A DNA stretch of 64,000 bases from Anaerolineales bacterium (lineage in GTDB: Bacteria; Chloroflexota; Anaerolineae; Anaerolineales; UBA6663): the NCBI GenBank assembly GCA_020845955.1, contig JADLEU010000122.1, positions 1 to 64,000 on the forward strand. The letters run 5' to 3'. Of the stretch, positions 42,864 to 51,056 are shown one piece after another; within the stretch, counting starts at the first letter, position 1, and each line of letters opens with the position of its first letter. The position numbers and the translations under genes are program-made. The notes below the pieces were generated by a model. It made no database searches and was not told the origin of the DNA. It worked only from the letters and a program-made list of their open reading frames with translations.

Positions 42864-43334
42864 TTAGCTCTTCATCCAAGGCCGCCTTTCGAAGAAGGCC
42901 CGTTCTTGCCTGTGTCGTTCCAGGATGTTTCGTCGCCGCTCCAAGAAGATGGCATCGCGCACGTAAAAAAACTGTTGGAGAGTTGACGGACACGGAAAGT
43001 CTTTGGGCGCATAGCGGTTTCCAAAGGTGTTGCAGGTTGTGCAACATAACACTCGGTTGCTGTTATCTTCTCGCCACTCCGCCGGAAGTCCCCAAGCAGA
43101 ACATGTGCTATGAGGTACAACGTGGTCGAGCGCCATGCTGAGCCAGTGTTCATAGGTAGAAGCTAAGTCGAGCCCGCAATACGCGCACTTGGTCTGAGCT
43201 GTCAGCCGCATAAACTCCAAGCCGTAGCCATGTCGGCAGTTGTCTCCTCGTACACGTCCGAGGAGTTGCCGTCCCTGCTGGGGATAGCTCTCAAATGGTA
43301 GTGCCTCCGGGCTCTGGATACAATTGTCACTCAT
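42864..43334 (-). CDS. HNH endonuclease
   Basis: The protein is about 156 aa from MSDNCIQ (a start at 43373 is also possible; neither has a strong ribosome-binding site). It holds a classic HNH core: CAYCGLDL, ALDHVVPHST, then DNSNRVLCCTTCNTFGN, with CxxC pairs that bind zinc and the DH catalytic pair. Such proteins cut DNA in restriction, defence or homing. It is not next to a methyltransferase. The region is AT-richer than its neighbours, suggesting separate acquisition. Confidence 0.8.
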   Translation of the reverse strand: MSDNCIQSPEALPFESYPQQGRQLLGRVRGDNCRHGYGLEFMRLTAQTKCAYCGLDLASTYEHWLSMALDHVVPHSTCSAWGLPAEWREDNSNRVLCCTTCNTFGNRYAPKDFPCPSTLQQFFYVRDAIFLERRRNILERHRQERAFFERRPWMKS

Positions 43335-43433
43335 TATTGCCCCACTATCATTCCTGCGCAGTCTGCCGGTCAACCCTGCGGGTTAGGCACTGTGCAACTG
43401 CGTAGCGGTTTTGACGTCACCTGAAACTGCTTG

Positions 43434-44309
43434 CTACGCGAGTGGCTCGGATAGCCTAGCGAGTTCTCTAAAATCACTTTCTTTGAGAATCCGTATCGAT
43501 GCACCCTCGGCAATAAGCTGTTCGGCCTTTCGGTGTTTCGAACTTTTCTCCTGTCCGGCGAGTTTGCGAATGTCTTGGTCGCCCACGACGAGCAAAGTGG
43601 TATTCTTTGTAACGCCAGATGCGACATTGCATCCCAAGGAAGCTGCAAGATCGGCTGCCTCTCGGCGCGGAATTTCAAGGGCGCCGGTAAACACCAGAAC
43701 TTCCCCGAACAATGCCCCATCCGGGTTTCCCTCTCGTCGAATCGCCGCGCCCGAGCTTACGGCAGACGGGTCGATTGGCTGTTGAACTCGCTTCAGCCAA
43801 GCGTCCAAATCCAGGCCACATTCGTCAATCGCGGCGAGCAAAACGCGCGCTGCCGCTTTAGCATCCTCCAAGGCATCGTGATGCTGGAATTCATAGCCGA
43901 TGCGTCGACACACGTCATACAGTCCGTATCCCTTCCAAGCACAATCCTTCCATGCTCGGCGAGCCACCCGCGCAGAATCCAGCCATGTCATGCTTGGCGC
44001 TATGATCCCGTAGCGAGCGCATGCTTGGTGAATGGCAACTCGATCGAAGTGTGTGTGGCAAACGACCACCGAGCCTTCCAAGTGGGGCCAAAGGCTACTG
44101 GCAAGTTCAAGAAAGTTAGGGGCGCCTCGGACAGTGGATTTGTCGATTCCGTGGATCGAAACGTTGAACCCGTCGAAGTGGCCTTCCGGGTCAACATACG
44201 TTTTCCACTCGCCTCGCGGTGTGGAGCCCAGAAACTTGGCAAGGCCAATCTGGCAGATCGAAGCCATATCGGCATTTGCGGTCTCTACGTCGATCGCAAC
44301 AAAATCCAT
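43434..44309 (-). CDS. DEDDh 3'-5' exonuclease with BRCT domain
   Basis: In this 291-aa protein the exonuclease domain holds DVETA (residue 7), THFD (about 90) and HDALEDA (about 143), i.e. the DEDDh catalytic set of DNA polymerase III epsilon-like nucleases. Residues about 200-285 form a BRCT domain (GEVLVFTGALEIPRREAADL, GVTKNTTLLVVGD) like that of DNA ligase. This exonuclease-BRCT pairing is known in polymerase epsilon-like accessory proteins and suggests action at nicks or gaps. It lies 60 nt upstream of the HNH gene. Confidence 0.85.
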   Translation of the reverse strand: MDFVAIDVETANADMASICQIGLAKFLGSTPRGEWKTYVDPEGHFDGFNVSIHGIDKSTVRGAPNFLELASSLWPHLEGSVVVCHTHFDRVAIHQACARYGIIAPSMTWLDSARVARRAWKDCAWKGYGLYDVCRRIGYEFQHHDALEDAKAAARVLLAAIDECGLDLDAWLKRVQQPIDPSAVSSGAAIRREGNPDGALFGEVLVFTGALEIPRREAADLAASLGCNVASGVTKNTTLLVVGDQDIRKLAGQEKSSKHRKAEQLIAEGASIRILKESDFRELARLSEPLA

Positions 44310-44402
44310 GTTTCAGTTTTCCTTACATCGCCCAACGCTTCTGTTCGGTGGCGGGCCGCTCCGCGCTCCGTCGGCTGCAACCGGTTGCGATGCGGCCCTC
44401 AT

Positions 44403-45524
44403 TCACGAGAGTTCCTGCTCCACCGACAGCAGGTAGGCAAAAGGATTCTCCCTTAGCGACTCGCGCCTGTCCACGTTGTACATGATTCCAGTCGTGATGA
44501 GTGAGATGCCGGCGCCCGCAAGGAGAGCGGTAGGCACAGCCAACCCAGCCATTACAAGCATCGTCGACGAACCAGCGGATAGGAAAGCGACCTTCAGGAG
44601 TCCGTCGCTCAGCCACCTGATGCGGCGGCCCTTGAGGGCAGCCTTGAGATTCGAGATCGCCGGCACTACCTCGCGAGTGTGAAGGTCCGTGATGCGCTGG
44701 CGAAGCGCCTCCGCAGGGAGGTCCGCCTCAACGGACGCAGCGAGCTGCTCAACCTTCGTTCGGAATTGCGCGAGTTCGTCTCGATGTTTCTCCCTGAACT
44801 CAAGCAACCGGTCAATTGGGGTGTCCGGCGCGATTCCCACTCGTTCGATCGCCAAGTTGGCGAGCATTCCTGGGGCGAGATGTCGTGGCATTCGATGACG
44901 TGGACCGAAGGCCTCATACTCGCGCCAGCGTCGCCAGTGCCGGTGCATGCCCCACGGAATCAGTCCATTCAGTTGGGCGTCGAGGCGCGCCGACACCGCG
45001 AGCCTGTCCGCAGCCGGGATAGAGGTCAGCAAGCACGCTCCCACCCGTTCGGCGAGCCGGCTGGCAAGCAAAGTCATGTAGAAGTCTGCAAACCGCTCGT
45101 CCACGCGCAGCCATTCCGGCCCCCGCTCTGATGGGGCCGCCAGTTTGTGGAGCACGTGGCGTATCTCGTAAGGCAGTTTCTCCGGGTGGATCTCGGCAAG
45201 CCTGCCAAGCTGATACGGGAGCTTCTCCACGTGAATGTCGTACCTGTGGCCACCACGCTCGGCGATGAGGAGTTCTGCGCCCTCGGTCGTACCCAAGTAG
45301 GCAAGGACGTCTTCTGTAAGTTCCTCGATCTCGTCCATCCCCGAGGAGACTCGGAGGGGCACGAGAAAGTCGGCCTCTTCGAGAGCACGGCCGGCGTCGG
45401 TGGAGTATGGAGCGTCAATCGACTCTGGAACGATAGTGCGCACCGAGTCCCAATAGAGGAGAGCTGTCTTCAGCCATGCCTCGTCTCGGATATCGATCCA
45501 CGGGTAGAAGAGTGCTTGGGACAT
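44403..45524 (-). CDS. DUF6236-like protein
   Basis: The 373-aa protein begins ALFYPWIDIRDEAWLKTALLYWDSVRTIVPE, the pattern I associate with the DUF6236 family. Two hydrophobic helices lie near the C terminus (GLLKVAFLSAGSSTMLVMAGLAVP, LLAGAGISLITTGIMY); the centre is helical and charged. The family's role is unknown to me; its members often appear among accessory or defence genes. It is upstream of the DEDDh-BRCT and HNH genes on the same strand, with a 93-nt gap. Confidence 0.6.
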   Translation of the reverse strand: MSQALFYPWIDIRDEAWLKTALLYWDSVRTIVPESIDAPYSTDAGRALEEADFLVPLRVSSGMDEIEELTEDVLAYLGTTEGAELLIAERGGHRYDIHVEKLPYQLGRLAEIHPEKLPYEIRHVLHKLAAPSERGPEWLRVDERFADFYMTLLASRLAERVGACLLTSIPAADRLAVSARLDAQLNGLIPWGMHRHWRRWREYEAFGPRHRMPRHLAPGMLANLAIERVGIAPDTPIDRLLEFREKHRDELAQFRTKVEQLAASVEADLPAEALRQRITDLHTREVVPAISNLKAALKGRRIRWLSDGLLKVAFLSAGSSTMLVMAGLAVPTALLAGAGISLITTGIMYNVDRRESLRENPFAYLLSVEQELS

Positions 45525-45725
45525 GGCTACCTCATATCAGCGCTGGGGCTGGCCGCATAATTACTGATGACACTGCAAATCTGCCCCATGGTATCCCATC
45601 TTGGATGCTTTGCGGCAGGTGATGACCGGCCAATCAGCTAGAGTCGAGCCACCATGACGCCTGCCCGCCAAGGCCATTCCACCTATTCTAGGGACGAAAA
45701 AGACGGCCCGGTTACTCTGGTTTGA

Positions 45726-46499
45726 CTACGGCGCAAACAACTGCGTGACAATCGCGCCCCACCGGCCGCCTTCCGCAATGCCGATCCCGATCCGGCCGAA
45801 CTGCGGCCTCAAAACGTTCTCACGGTGTCCGTCGCTGGCCATCCACCGATTAACCACGTTAGCCTGGGCGTCCGAGAGGCTCGTGGCGCCGGCGATGTTC
45901 TCGCCACAGAATTTCACATTGAGCGGCACGATGCAGTATGGACCAACCATCGAGGCGCCCGTCTCTGGGTCGGTGTGGCTGAAGTAGTCGCGGTCAATCA
46001 TATCCTGGCTACGCTGACGCGCAAGTAGCGTCAACGTCGCGTCCAATTGTAGCGGCGGCAGGCCGGCGCTCTCGCGGGCAGCGTTGGTCTCGGCGACGAG
46101 ACTGGCCTCGACCTGCTCTACCGTCAGGGCTGGGACAGCGGGAGCGGGTTCGCTGACAACCGCGACAGCCGGCTCGGCCTTCGAGGATGAGAATGGCAAG
46201 TGTGCGGCGACGAAGTCAATGGCCTGGTCGAGCACCTTCGAAACTCGCGCCATCAATTCAAGCAGCCAGGGCAGTTCGTGCCCGAGTGCATTGGACTGCA
46301 CCAGGTCGCCAGTCCACCCTGCGACCGATCTGTGCGCGTCGCCGGCCAGGCTGGGCAGATTGGGCAGGGTCTCCGCTGCGCGCCCTGGGTCAACGGATAA
46401 CAAACTCAGGCACACGGCAAGTGCAGCAGCAAGTATCAGACGCATGCGCCTCATCCCAGTATTCCGATCATCGCGGTTGTCGTTTTGTCGTCTAAACAT
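45726..46499 (-). CDS. Secreted CAP-domain (SCP/PR1-like) protein
   Basis: The 257-aa product starts at MFRRQNDN with AAGGGATG upstream (MRRMRLIL is an alternative). A signal peptide (LILAAALAVCLSLLSVDPGRA) is followed by a Pro/Ala linker and a C-terminal CAP domain (about 130-257): NAARESAGLPPLQLD, DYFSHTDPETG, CGENIAG and MASDGHRENVL carry the conserved His/Glu cavity residues. Bacterial CAP proteins are extracellular; their enzymatic role is unsettled. It is a lone gene with flanking gaps. Confidence 0.85.
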   Translation of the reverse strand: MFRRQNDNRDDRNTGMRRMRLILAAALAVCLSLLSVDPGRAAETLPNLPSLAGDAHRSVAGWTGDLVQSNALGHELPWLLELMARVSKVLDQAIDFVAAHLPFSSSKAEPAVAVVSEPAPAVPALTVEQVEASLVAETNAARESAGLPPLQLDATLTLLARQRSQDMIDRDYFSHTDPETGASMVGPYCIVPLNVKFCGENIAGATSLSDAQANVVNRWMASDGHRENVLRPQFGRIGIGIAEGGRWGAIVTQLFAP

Positions 46500-46564
46500 A
46501 ATCGCGCATCCCTTGCTTTGCATTTTGCATAACTGGAGTCGGCTGTCAATAGGCAACCCTCAGC

Positions 46565-47872
46565 TCAGCGCTGATGCAGCCAGATTGAGCCATCCTGCCC
46601 GCGCGCCTTGCCGAGATACTCGCTGATGTTGAAGGCTGAAATCTTGAAGGTGCTGCCCGTCGTTGCCTTGATCTCAGATGTGATCGAGTCCATTAGCTTC
46701 CGGTTGGGTGTGACAAGGAAGATGGTGCCGCCGTTCACCTGGCCGGCCCGGCTCCACTTGACCTCGCGCGCCTTATTCTGCGACCGCTCACACTCAATGT
46801 AAACGAGATGGCCGTTCTTCCGCGCGGTGATATCGGGACAATAGTCGCCATCGTCAACCCGGACGCAATCAGGAAACTGGTTTACATCCGTATAGCCCTC
46901 AGCCCTCAGGATGTCGGCGGCCTTGAGCACCACATACAGGTGCTCGGGCGTCTTGTGATGCTTCAGGCCGGTTTCGTATTCACTGGTCACCGGTGCGACC
47001 CCGAGCTGCTCGGCCCGGATGCGTCCTGCCACAGACAAAGCGAGGACCTGGCGGGTTTTCTCGCCGGGCCACTCGACGGTGCACGGGTACGCCTCCAGCA
47101 ATCCTTGGTGCGCGGCAACTCTCACCGTGTAGCCGACGCGACCGCTGGCGCGGCTGATGCACCACTGGGCAGCCAGTTGCTCCCGGATATCGTCACTGCG
47201 CGAGATGCCCGTAGACGCAATGAGCTTGACCAGCGCATCAATTCTTTCGGGTGGAACGGGCTCCAATGGCGCAGCACTCTCGTCTTCGCCCTCAAGTCGT
47301 GACTCGGATTGATCAGGTATGTCTGCGCTGCCGGCTGCGTCTTGCTTGCTCTTCGTGCCCTTTTTCCCGGCCGTGAGTTGCGCCACTCGCTCTGCCAACG
47401 TGCGCGTCGAAGCCTGGAAATGTTCAAGTTGCAGTTTCAAGCGGTCGATCTCTTCGCGATCCGCTGCGCGCTCTTTCAGCAGCCGTTCGGACTCGTCCGG
47501 CAAGTCCGGCCTTTCCATGAGCCAGGCGCGCCGCTGCTCTGCGCGCGCATGCCGGATGACGAATGCGCCAATTTGCTCGCCCGGCCACTGCTCAGGATTG
47601 CGGCCGGCGCGCTTCTCTGCGTCCCACTGGCTGACGCACGTGGCCTCGGCCACTTCGACCAATGCCCGGCGCAGAACGGAGCACTCCAATTGAGTTGCCT
47701 CGCGTAGCCGGATCTGCCAGTCCAGCATGTCGCGCATTTGCTGGACCTCCATCGGCGCGCTAGGCCCGGACGTGCTGTGTGGGAGGAAGGCCATTTCGGC
47801 TGCCATCGGTCCGCCGACATTGATTGGCAGAGCCCTGCTGAAGCCATCCACGGCGCCATTGTTCCTGGTCAT
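46565..47872 (-). CDS. Winged-helix and PD-(D/E)xK-like protein
   Basis: The 435-aa product starts at MTRNNGAVDG, overlapping the upstream stop by ATGA; the longer track ORF starts inside another gene. It has an N-terminal helical/coiled-coil region (about 60-190), a winged-helix-like middle (IASTGISRSDDIREQLAAQW, about 225) and a C-terminal nuclease-like fold with DYCPDITARKNGHLVYIECERS, the PD..D..ExE arrangement of restriction-endonuclease-like proteins, resembling replication-relaxation proteins of mobile elements. A relaxase-associated or plasmid-processing role is an inference. Confidence 0.55.
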   Translation of the reverse strand: MTRNNGAVDGFSRALPINVGGPMAAEMAFLPHSTSGPSAPMEVQQMRDMLDWQIRLREATQLECSVLRRALVEVAEATCVSQWDAEKRAGRNPEQWPGEQIGAFVIRHARAEQRRAWLMERPDLPDESERLLKERAADREEIDRLKLQLEHFQASTRTLAERVAQLTAGKKGTKSKQDAAGSADIPDQSESRLEGEDESAAPLEPVPPERIDALVKLIASTGISRSDDIREQLAAQWCISRASGRVGYTVRVAAHQGLLEAYPCTVEWPGEKTRQVLALSVAGRIRAEQLGVAPVTSEYETGLKHHKTPEHLYVVLKAADILRAEGYTDVNQFPDCVRVDDGDYCPDITARKNGHLVYIECERSQNKAREVKWSRAGQVNGGTIFLVTPNRKLMDSITSEIKATTGSTFKISAFNISEYLGKARGQDGSIWLHQR

Positions 47873-48393
47873 GGCTCGTTGGCGCCCTGCTCGCTGACCC
47901 AATCGTTTGCTTGGAGCGCCGCCAGGCCTTCCCCGGCGACTGCGACGGCCTCTTCGGCGGCCACCCGGTTCTCCGTTGACGGCGCGGACAGCCACCGCGC
48001 TACGGCGACACTCGCCCCCACGTGGTCAGCCGCCACTTGAGCCGATAGATCTCGCAATCCGAGCAGCGCCGGCGGGGATTCGCTTGCATCCACATCCCGC
48101 GCCAATGCGGCCGATTGCTCGAAGGCGCGTTGCGCCTTTCGGCTCAGTGCTAGGAGTTGCGTAACGTCGCCAATTAGAACTTCATTCAGCGTCTCGTCCA
48201 CGCCGGTCCAGTTGCTTACCCAGCCTGTCACCTGGCGGCGATACAGATCGACAGCCCGCACATCCGGCAGCAGCAACACGGGTCGCCCGTCGGCGTCACG
48301 CGGCGATACGGCGAAGCCCAGCACGGGTAACAGCATCACTACAGCAACCGTGAGCGTGGCGAGCAGCGCGCCAGGCCGGATCTCGACTTCCAT
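47869..48393 (-). CDS. Membrane-anchored helical protein
   Basis: The 174-aa protein has an N-terminal membrane helix (LLATLTVAVVMLLPVLGFAV) followed by a soluble helical domain outside the membrane. It couples by ATGA to the 46565 gene and follows the SSB gene by 6 nt. No family is recognised. It lies in the ParA-SSB operon of the element. Confidence 0.55.
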   Translation of the reverse strand: MEVEIRPGALLATLTVAVVMLLPVLGFAVSPRDADGRPVLLLPDVRAVDLYRRQVTGWVSNWTGVDETLNEVLIGDVTQLLALSRKAQRAFEQSAALARDVDASESPPALLGLRDLSAQVAADHVGASVAVARWLSAPSTENRVAAEEAVAVAGEGLAALQANDWVSEQGANEP

Positions 48394-48399
48394 GTTCGC

Positions 48400-48939
48400 C
48401 TAGGCCGCCTCAGCCAGGATCTCGTCCGGGTGCAACACGAACGCTCCGCTCTTTAGGTCAAACGGGATCGCCGCTCGTTGTGCCTCTAGTTCCGCCAGGA
48501 TGCTCACCCGCTGGCGCTCACCGCGCTCAAAATCGCAGCCTCGCCCGTAGCTGACCTTCTGGGAGTTGACTTCCATGATGCGGCGCATCCGCTTGACGCC
48601 GCGGTCGTAGTAGCGCCGGGAGCACAGCCAGCCGCTGATGCACACATGCGCCCCCTTCTTCAAGTAGAAGAAGTCAATCCGAGCGCGCGTGCCGTACTCT
48701 GTCACCCGGATCAGATCGGCGCGCCGGTCGTCTTTCCGCTCATCGGCCTGGGTCTGGCCGCCATAGCCGTCCTTGCTGTCAGGCGCGTCCTGTGTACTCT
48801 GGCCGCTCTGTTCGGGGTCGCGCTCGACGACCAGGTCAAACCGTATGTATGGGGTCTGGCCCTTTTGCCCACGGAGCATCTCAAAATACGGATCGTCCGC
48901 CAGATTGCCGGACAGGTGAATGAAGTTGTTCTGCGGCAC
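48400..48939 (-). CDS. Single-stranded DNA-binding protein (third SSB-like gene)
   Basis: The 179-aa protein begins MPQNNFIHLSGNLADDPYFE, the SSB strand 1 pattern, and has FDLVVERDP, then an insertion rich in Asp/Gln/Lys (about 45-70), and KKGAHVCISGWLCSR later in the OB fold. It lacks the DDxPF tip. It directly abuts the parA gene (adjacent stop/start), so it is likely used in element replication or conjugative DNA transfer. Confidence 0.75.
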   Translation of the reverse strand: MPQNNFIHLSGNLADDPYFEMLRGQKGQTPYIRFDLVVERDPEQSGQSTQDAPDSKDGYGGQTQADERKDDRRADLIRVTEYGTRARIDFFYLKKGAHVCISGWLCSRRYYDRGVKRMRRIMEVNSQKVSYGRGCDFERGERQRVSILAELEAQRAAIPFDLKSGAFVLHPDEILAEAA

Positions 48940-49731
48940 TCAGGCCTCCAGAGTTTGAACTCGGCTGTGCGCCAGTGTCCGTGCCAGGGTAAAAAAGTCG
49001 TGCGCAAAGCCGGTTCGCGGCTGCGCCAAGACGGCTGGCAGGCCGGATCGCCTGGCCCTATGCAGTCCCGCCTCGAAACGCACTTTCCCTAGGAACTGGG
49101 CCGACGGCCAATGGGGATAGTCCGGCCGCTGCGCTCCTGCCGGATCATCAATCGATTTGCTCGCCACGAAACCTGTCTCCCCAGACAGATGGGCCAGTTG
49201 AAGTGGCGATAGCAGGTCTTCAGGCAGCGCGTAGATGTCGTCTTGCCCGTACGGGATGATCACGCGGTCGGCGACAGACAAAGCGGCGGCGCCCACAGCC
49301 CGAGGCCGAGTCGGACAGTCCAGCACGATGAAGGCGTACTGGTCCAGAACAACCTGCAGCGCCAGCCTCAGGTGAGTCCCCTTAGCGACGTGCGGGCCGT
49401 GGAATGAAGCGATTGCTCGATGACCGGCCACGAGATGAATCCCTGAAGCTGTCGGTAGGCGCAGCGCAGTGACCGGAGCCGTCCCGTCAAGCACTGCACA
49501 CGCGGAATGCGAACTGCTCGCCATGCGGACGCCCAGTGCCCAGCTCGCCTTGGCGTTGGGGGCCAGGTCCAGCAGCAGGCACGGGTAGTCGAGCATTACG
49601 AAGCTTGCGGCAAGGTTCACCGCGATCGTCGTCTTGCCGATGTTGGGCCGCGTACTCGCCACGGCGATGATCGTGGCCCGTACTGGTGGATTGCCTGCCT
49701 TCGTCGGATACTGAGTGGTCTCGCGTAACAC
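48940..49731 (-). CDS. ParA-family ATPase
   Basis: The 263-aa protein has P-loop STRPNIGKTTIAVNLA at about 26-41 followed by LLDLAPNAKAS and IVLDCPTRP, the ParA/Soj arrangement. The usual KGGxGKT reads RPNIGKT, so the signature lysine is Arg and both Gly are lost, which is unusual. It would act in partition or stabilisation of the excised element. It is the first gene of the minus-strand operon, divergent from the quorum-sensing operon and sharing its control region. Confidence 0.75.
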   Translation of the reverse strand: MLRETTQYPTKAGNPPVRATIIAVASTRPNIGKTTIAVNLAASFVMLDYPCLLLDLAPNAKASWALGVRMASSSHSACAVLDGTAPVTALRLPTASGIHLVAGHRAIASFHGPHVAKGTHLRLALQVVLDQYAFIVLDCPTRPRAVGAAALSVADRVIIPYGQDDIYALPEDLLSPLQLAHLSGETGFVASKSIDDPAGAQRPDYPHWPSAQFLGKVRFEAGLHRARRSGLPAVLAQPRTGFAHDFFTLARTLAHSRVQTLEA

Positions 49732-49973
49732 GCCCGCATACTAGAGCAAGAAGGCGGTTGTTGTCTATGACACGCGCATGTTATTTTGTCGTGCACTCCA
49801 GTGTGATGGGTTTCCGAACACGTGTTCCTGGTCCCTGGCTCCGTAGTGCCAGGCACCATAACACCCCAGTGTCAAAGCATCGCACCCCAGTGCTATGCCC
49901 ATAGCAGCAGCATGTCATAGCATCGCGTCAGATTCGCCCTTATAATTTGAGCGTGTTTCAGTCCGACAGGTCC
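49732..49973. promoter_or_regulatory. Shared control region of parA and quorum-sensing operons
   Basis: A TATAAT at 49941-49946 lacks a good -35, suggesting an activator. Three CAC(T/C)CCAGTG dyads lie at 49794, 49862 and 49883; the last two are exactly 21 bp apart. GTCAWAGCATCGC occurs at 49871 and 49914. GAACACGTGTTC (49816-49827) is a perfect palindrome, and GCTATGCCCATAGC (49892-49905) is another dyad. Confidence 0.6.
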
Positions 49974-50666
49974 ATGCGTCCGATCAAAGTCGTCCTCATT
50001 GACGACCACCACCTCATTCACGATGCGGTCGGCAGCAAGCTCGCCGGCAGTTCAGAGTTCCAACTGGTGGGTCAGGGCACGTGCGGCGAGGAGTTGGAGC
50101 CGCTCATTGAGAGGCACCGCCCCGACGTCGTTCTCTTGAACCTGGGTCTGCCCATCAAAGTGGGCACCACGATCCGCCAGGGCCGCTATCAAACCTTGCC
50201 CGCCGTCAAGCGCCTCCGCCAACAGTACCCTGAGACGCAGTTCGTCATCCTGTCCGCCCACGCGGACCCATCGCTGGTGGATGGAGCGCTTGCCGTGGAG
50301 GTCAAGGGGTATCTGCTCAAGGATGACGAGTTGTCGGTGAACCTCCTGGACGCCATCCGCGCGGTCAGCAAAGGTGGGGTGTACTTTTCCAGTGAACTGT
50401 CTGAACAGGTCTTCTCAAAGAAGCCACCACGGCCGGCGGTAGACCTCTCGGAACGCCAGATGGAGGTGTTGCACGCCATGGTCCAGAACCCCGGTGAAGG
50501 CTACGCCGGGCTGGCGGAGAAGGTGGGTGTTGCTGAAAACACGATTCGGAGTCACGTGCGCGTCATTTACGAAAAGCTGGAAGTGAACAGCGAACCCGCC
50601 GCTATCGTGAAGGCCATTCAACTGGGCCTTATTCCTCCCCACCTGCTTGGTCGTCACGATACCTAG
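49974..50666 (+). CDS. ComA-like LuxR-family response regulator with Asn at the phosphosite
   Basis: The 230-aa product starts at MRPIKVVLIDD; the track's TTG start lies over the promoter -10, so it is unlikely. The receiver domain has the acidic pair D10-D11 and the conserved Lys (LLKDDE), but the expected phosphoacceptor Asp is Asn (DVVLLNLGLP, N56). A LuxR/NarL-type HTH (LSERQMEVLHAM..NTIRSHVRVIYEKL) fills the C terminus. It heads an operon with a pre-peptide, an isoprenyl transferase and a histidine kinase, in ComA position. With Asn, phosphorylation may be absent or replaced; that needs experiment. Confidence 0.8.
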   Translation: MRPIKVVLIDDHHLIHDAVGSKLAGSSEFQLVGQGTCGEELEPLIERHRPDVVLLNLGLPIKVGTTIRQGRYQTLPAVKRLRQQYPETQFVILSAHADPSLVDGALAVEVKGYLLKDDELSVNLLDAIRAVSKGGVYFSSELSEQVFSKKPPRPAVDLSERQMEVLHAMVQNPGEGYAGLAEKVGVAENTIRSHVRVIYEKLEVNSEPAAIVKAIQLGLIPPHLLGRHDT

Positions 50667-50777
50667 AGCTGGCACGTCATGTCGAGGAGATTGCCTATTG
50701 CCTTTTACCAAGCCCTCATGCCCAACTGCATCAGCCGTTGTTGTGTTCGGAGTTTTCTGGAACGGAGGGAGACAATC

Positions 50778-50978
50778 ATGTTTGACGAATTGCTGGAAGA
50801 ATCCATCGCTGAGGGCCGAACCATCACTTATGCCATCGGTCGCGACGGAGGCGAAGTCCCGCCGGACCCGGTGCTCGCGGCGCGCGTCGAAGTGGCCCGC
50901 CGGCTTCTGGCTGATCGTGACCTGATCCCCGGTCTGGTCACGAGGATGGATTGGACAAAGGACGCTCCCTGGTGGTAA
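50778..50978 (+). CDS. ComX-like pheromone precursor
   Basis: The 66-aa product starts at MFDELLEESI with a strong GGAGGGAG upstream; the longer track ORF is out of place. It ends LVTRMDWTKDAPWW. Trp59, in MDW, resembles the modified Trp of known ComX types such as MMDWHY, and the C terminus is short and Trp-rich. It lies directly before a ComQ-like isoprenyl transferase gene and in an operon with a kinase. ComX precursors are about 55-75 aa, so the size fits. The family is too variable for motif proof; the call rests on size, Trp and context. Confidence 0.6.
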   Translation: MFDELLEESIAEGRTITYAIGRDGGEVPPDPVLAARVEVARRLLADRDLIPGLVTRMDWTKDAPWW

Positions 50979-51008
50979 TGCCCGGGTCCTGCAACGCGCC
51001 CGGTCTGG

Positions 51009-51042
51009 ACAGCAGCCCATGACTCTCCGGGCTGCTGTTTCT
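51009..51042 (+). terminator. Hairpin-T-run between the pre-peptide and ComQ-like genes
   Basis: A 10-bp perfect stem (ACAGCAGCCC/GGGCTGCTGT) is followed by TTTCT. It ends 15 nt before the ComQ-like start. As a partial terminator it would give more pre-peptide than modifying enzyme. Confidence 0.7.
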
Positions 51043-51056
51043 ACCTGCCTGGAAAC

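Noticed and set aside
43533-44456. 307-aa plus-strand ORF
   Set aside because: Antisense to the DEDDh-BRCT gene with intact catalytic motifs.
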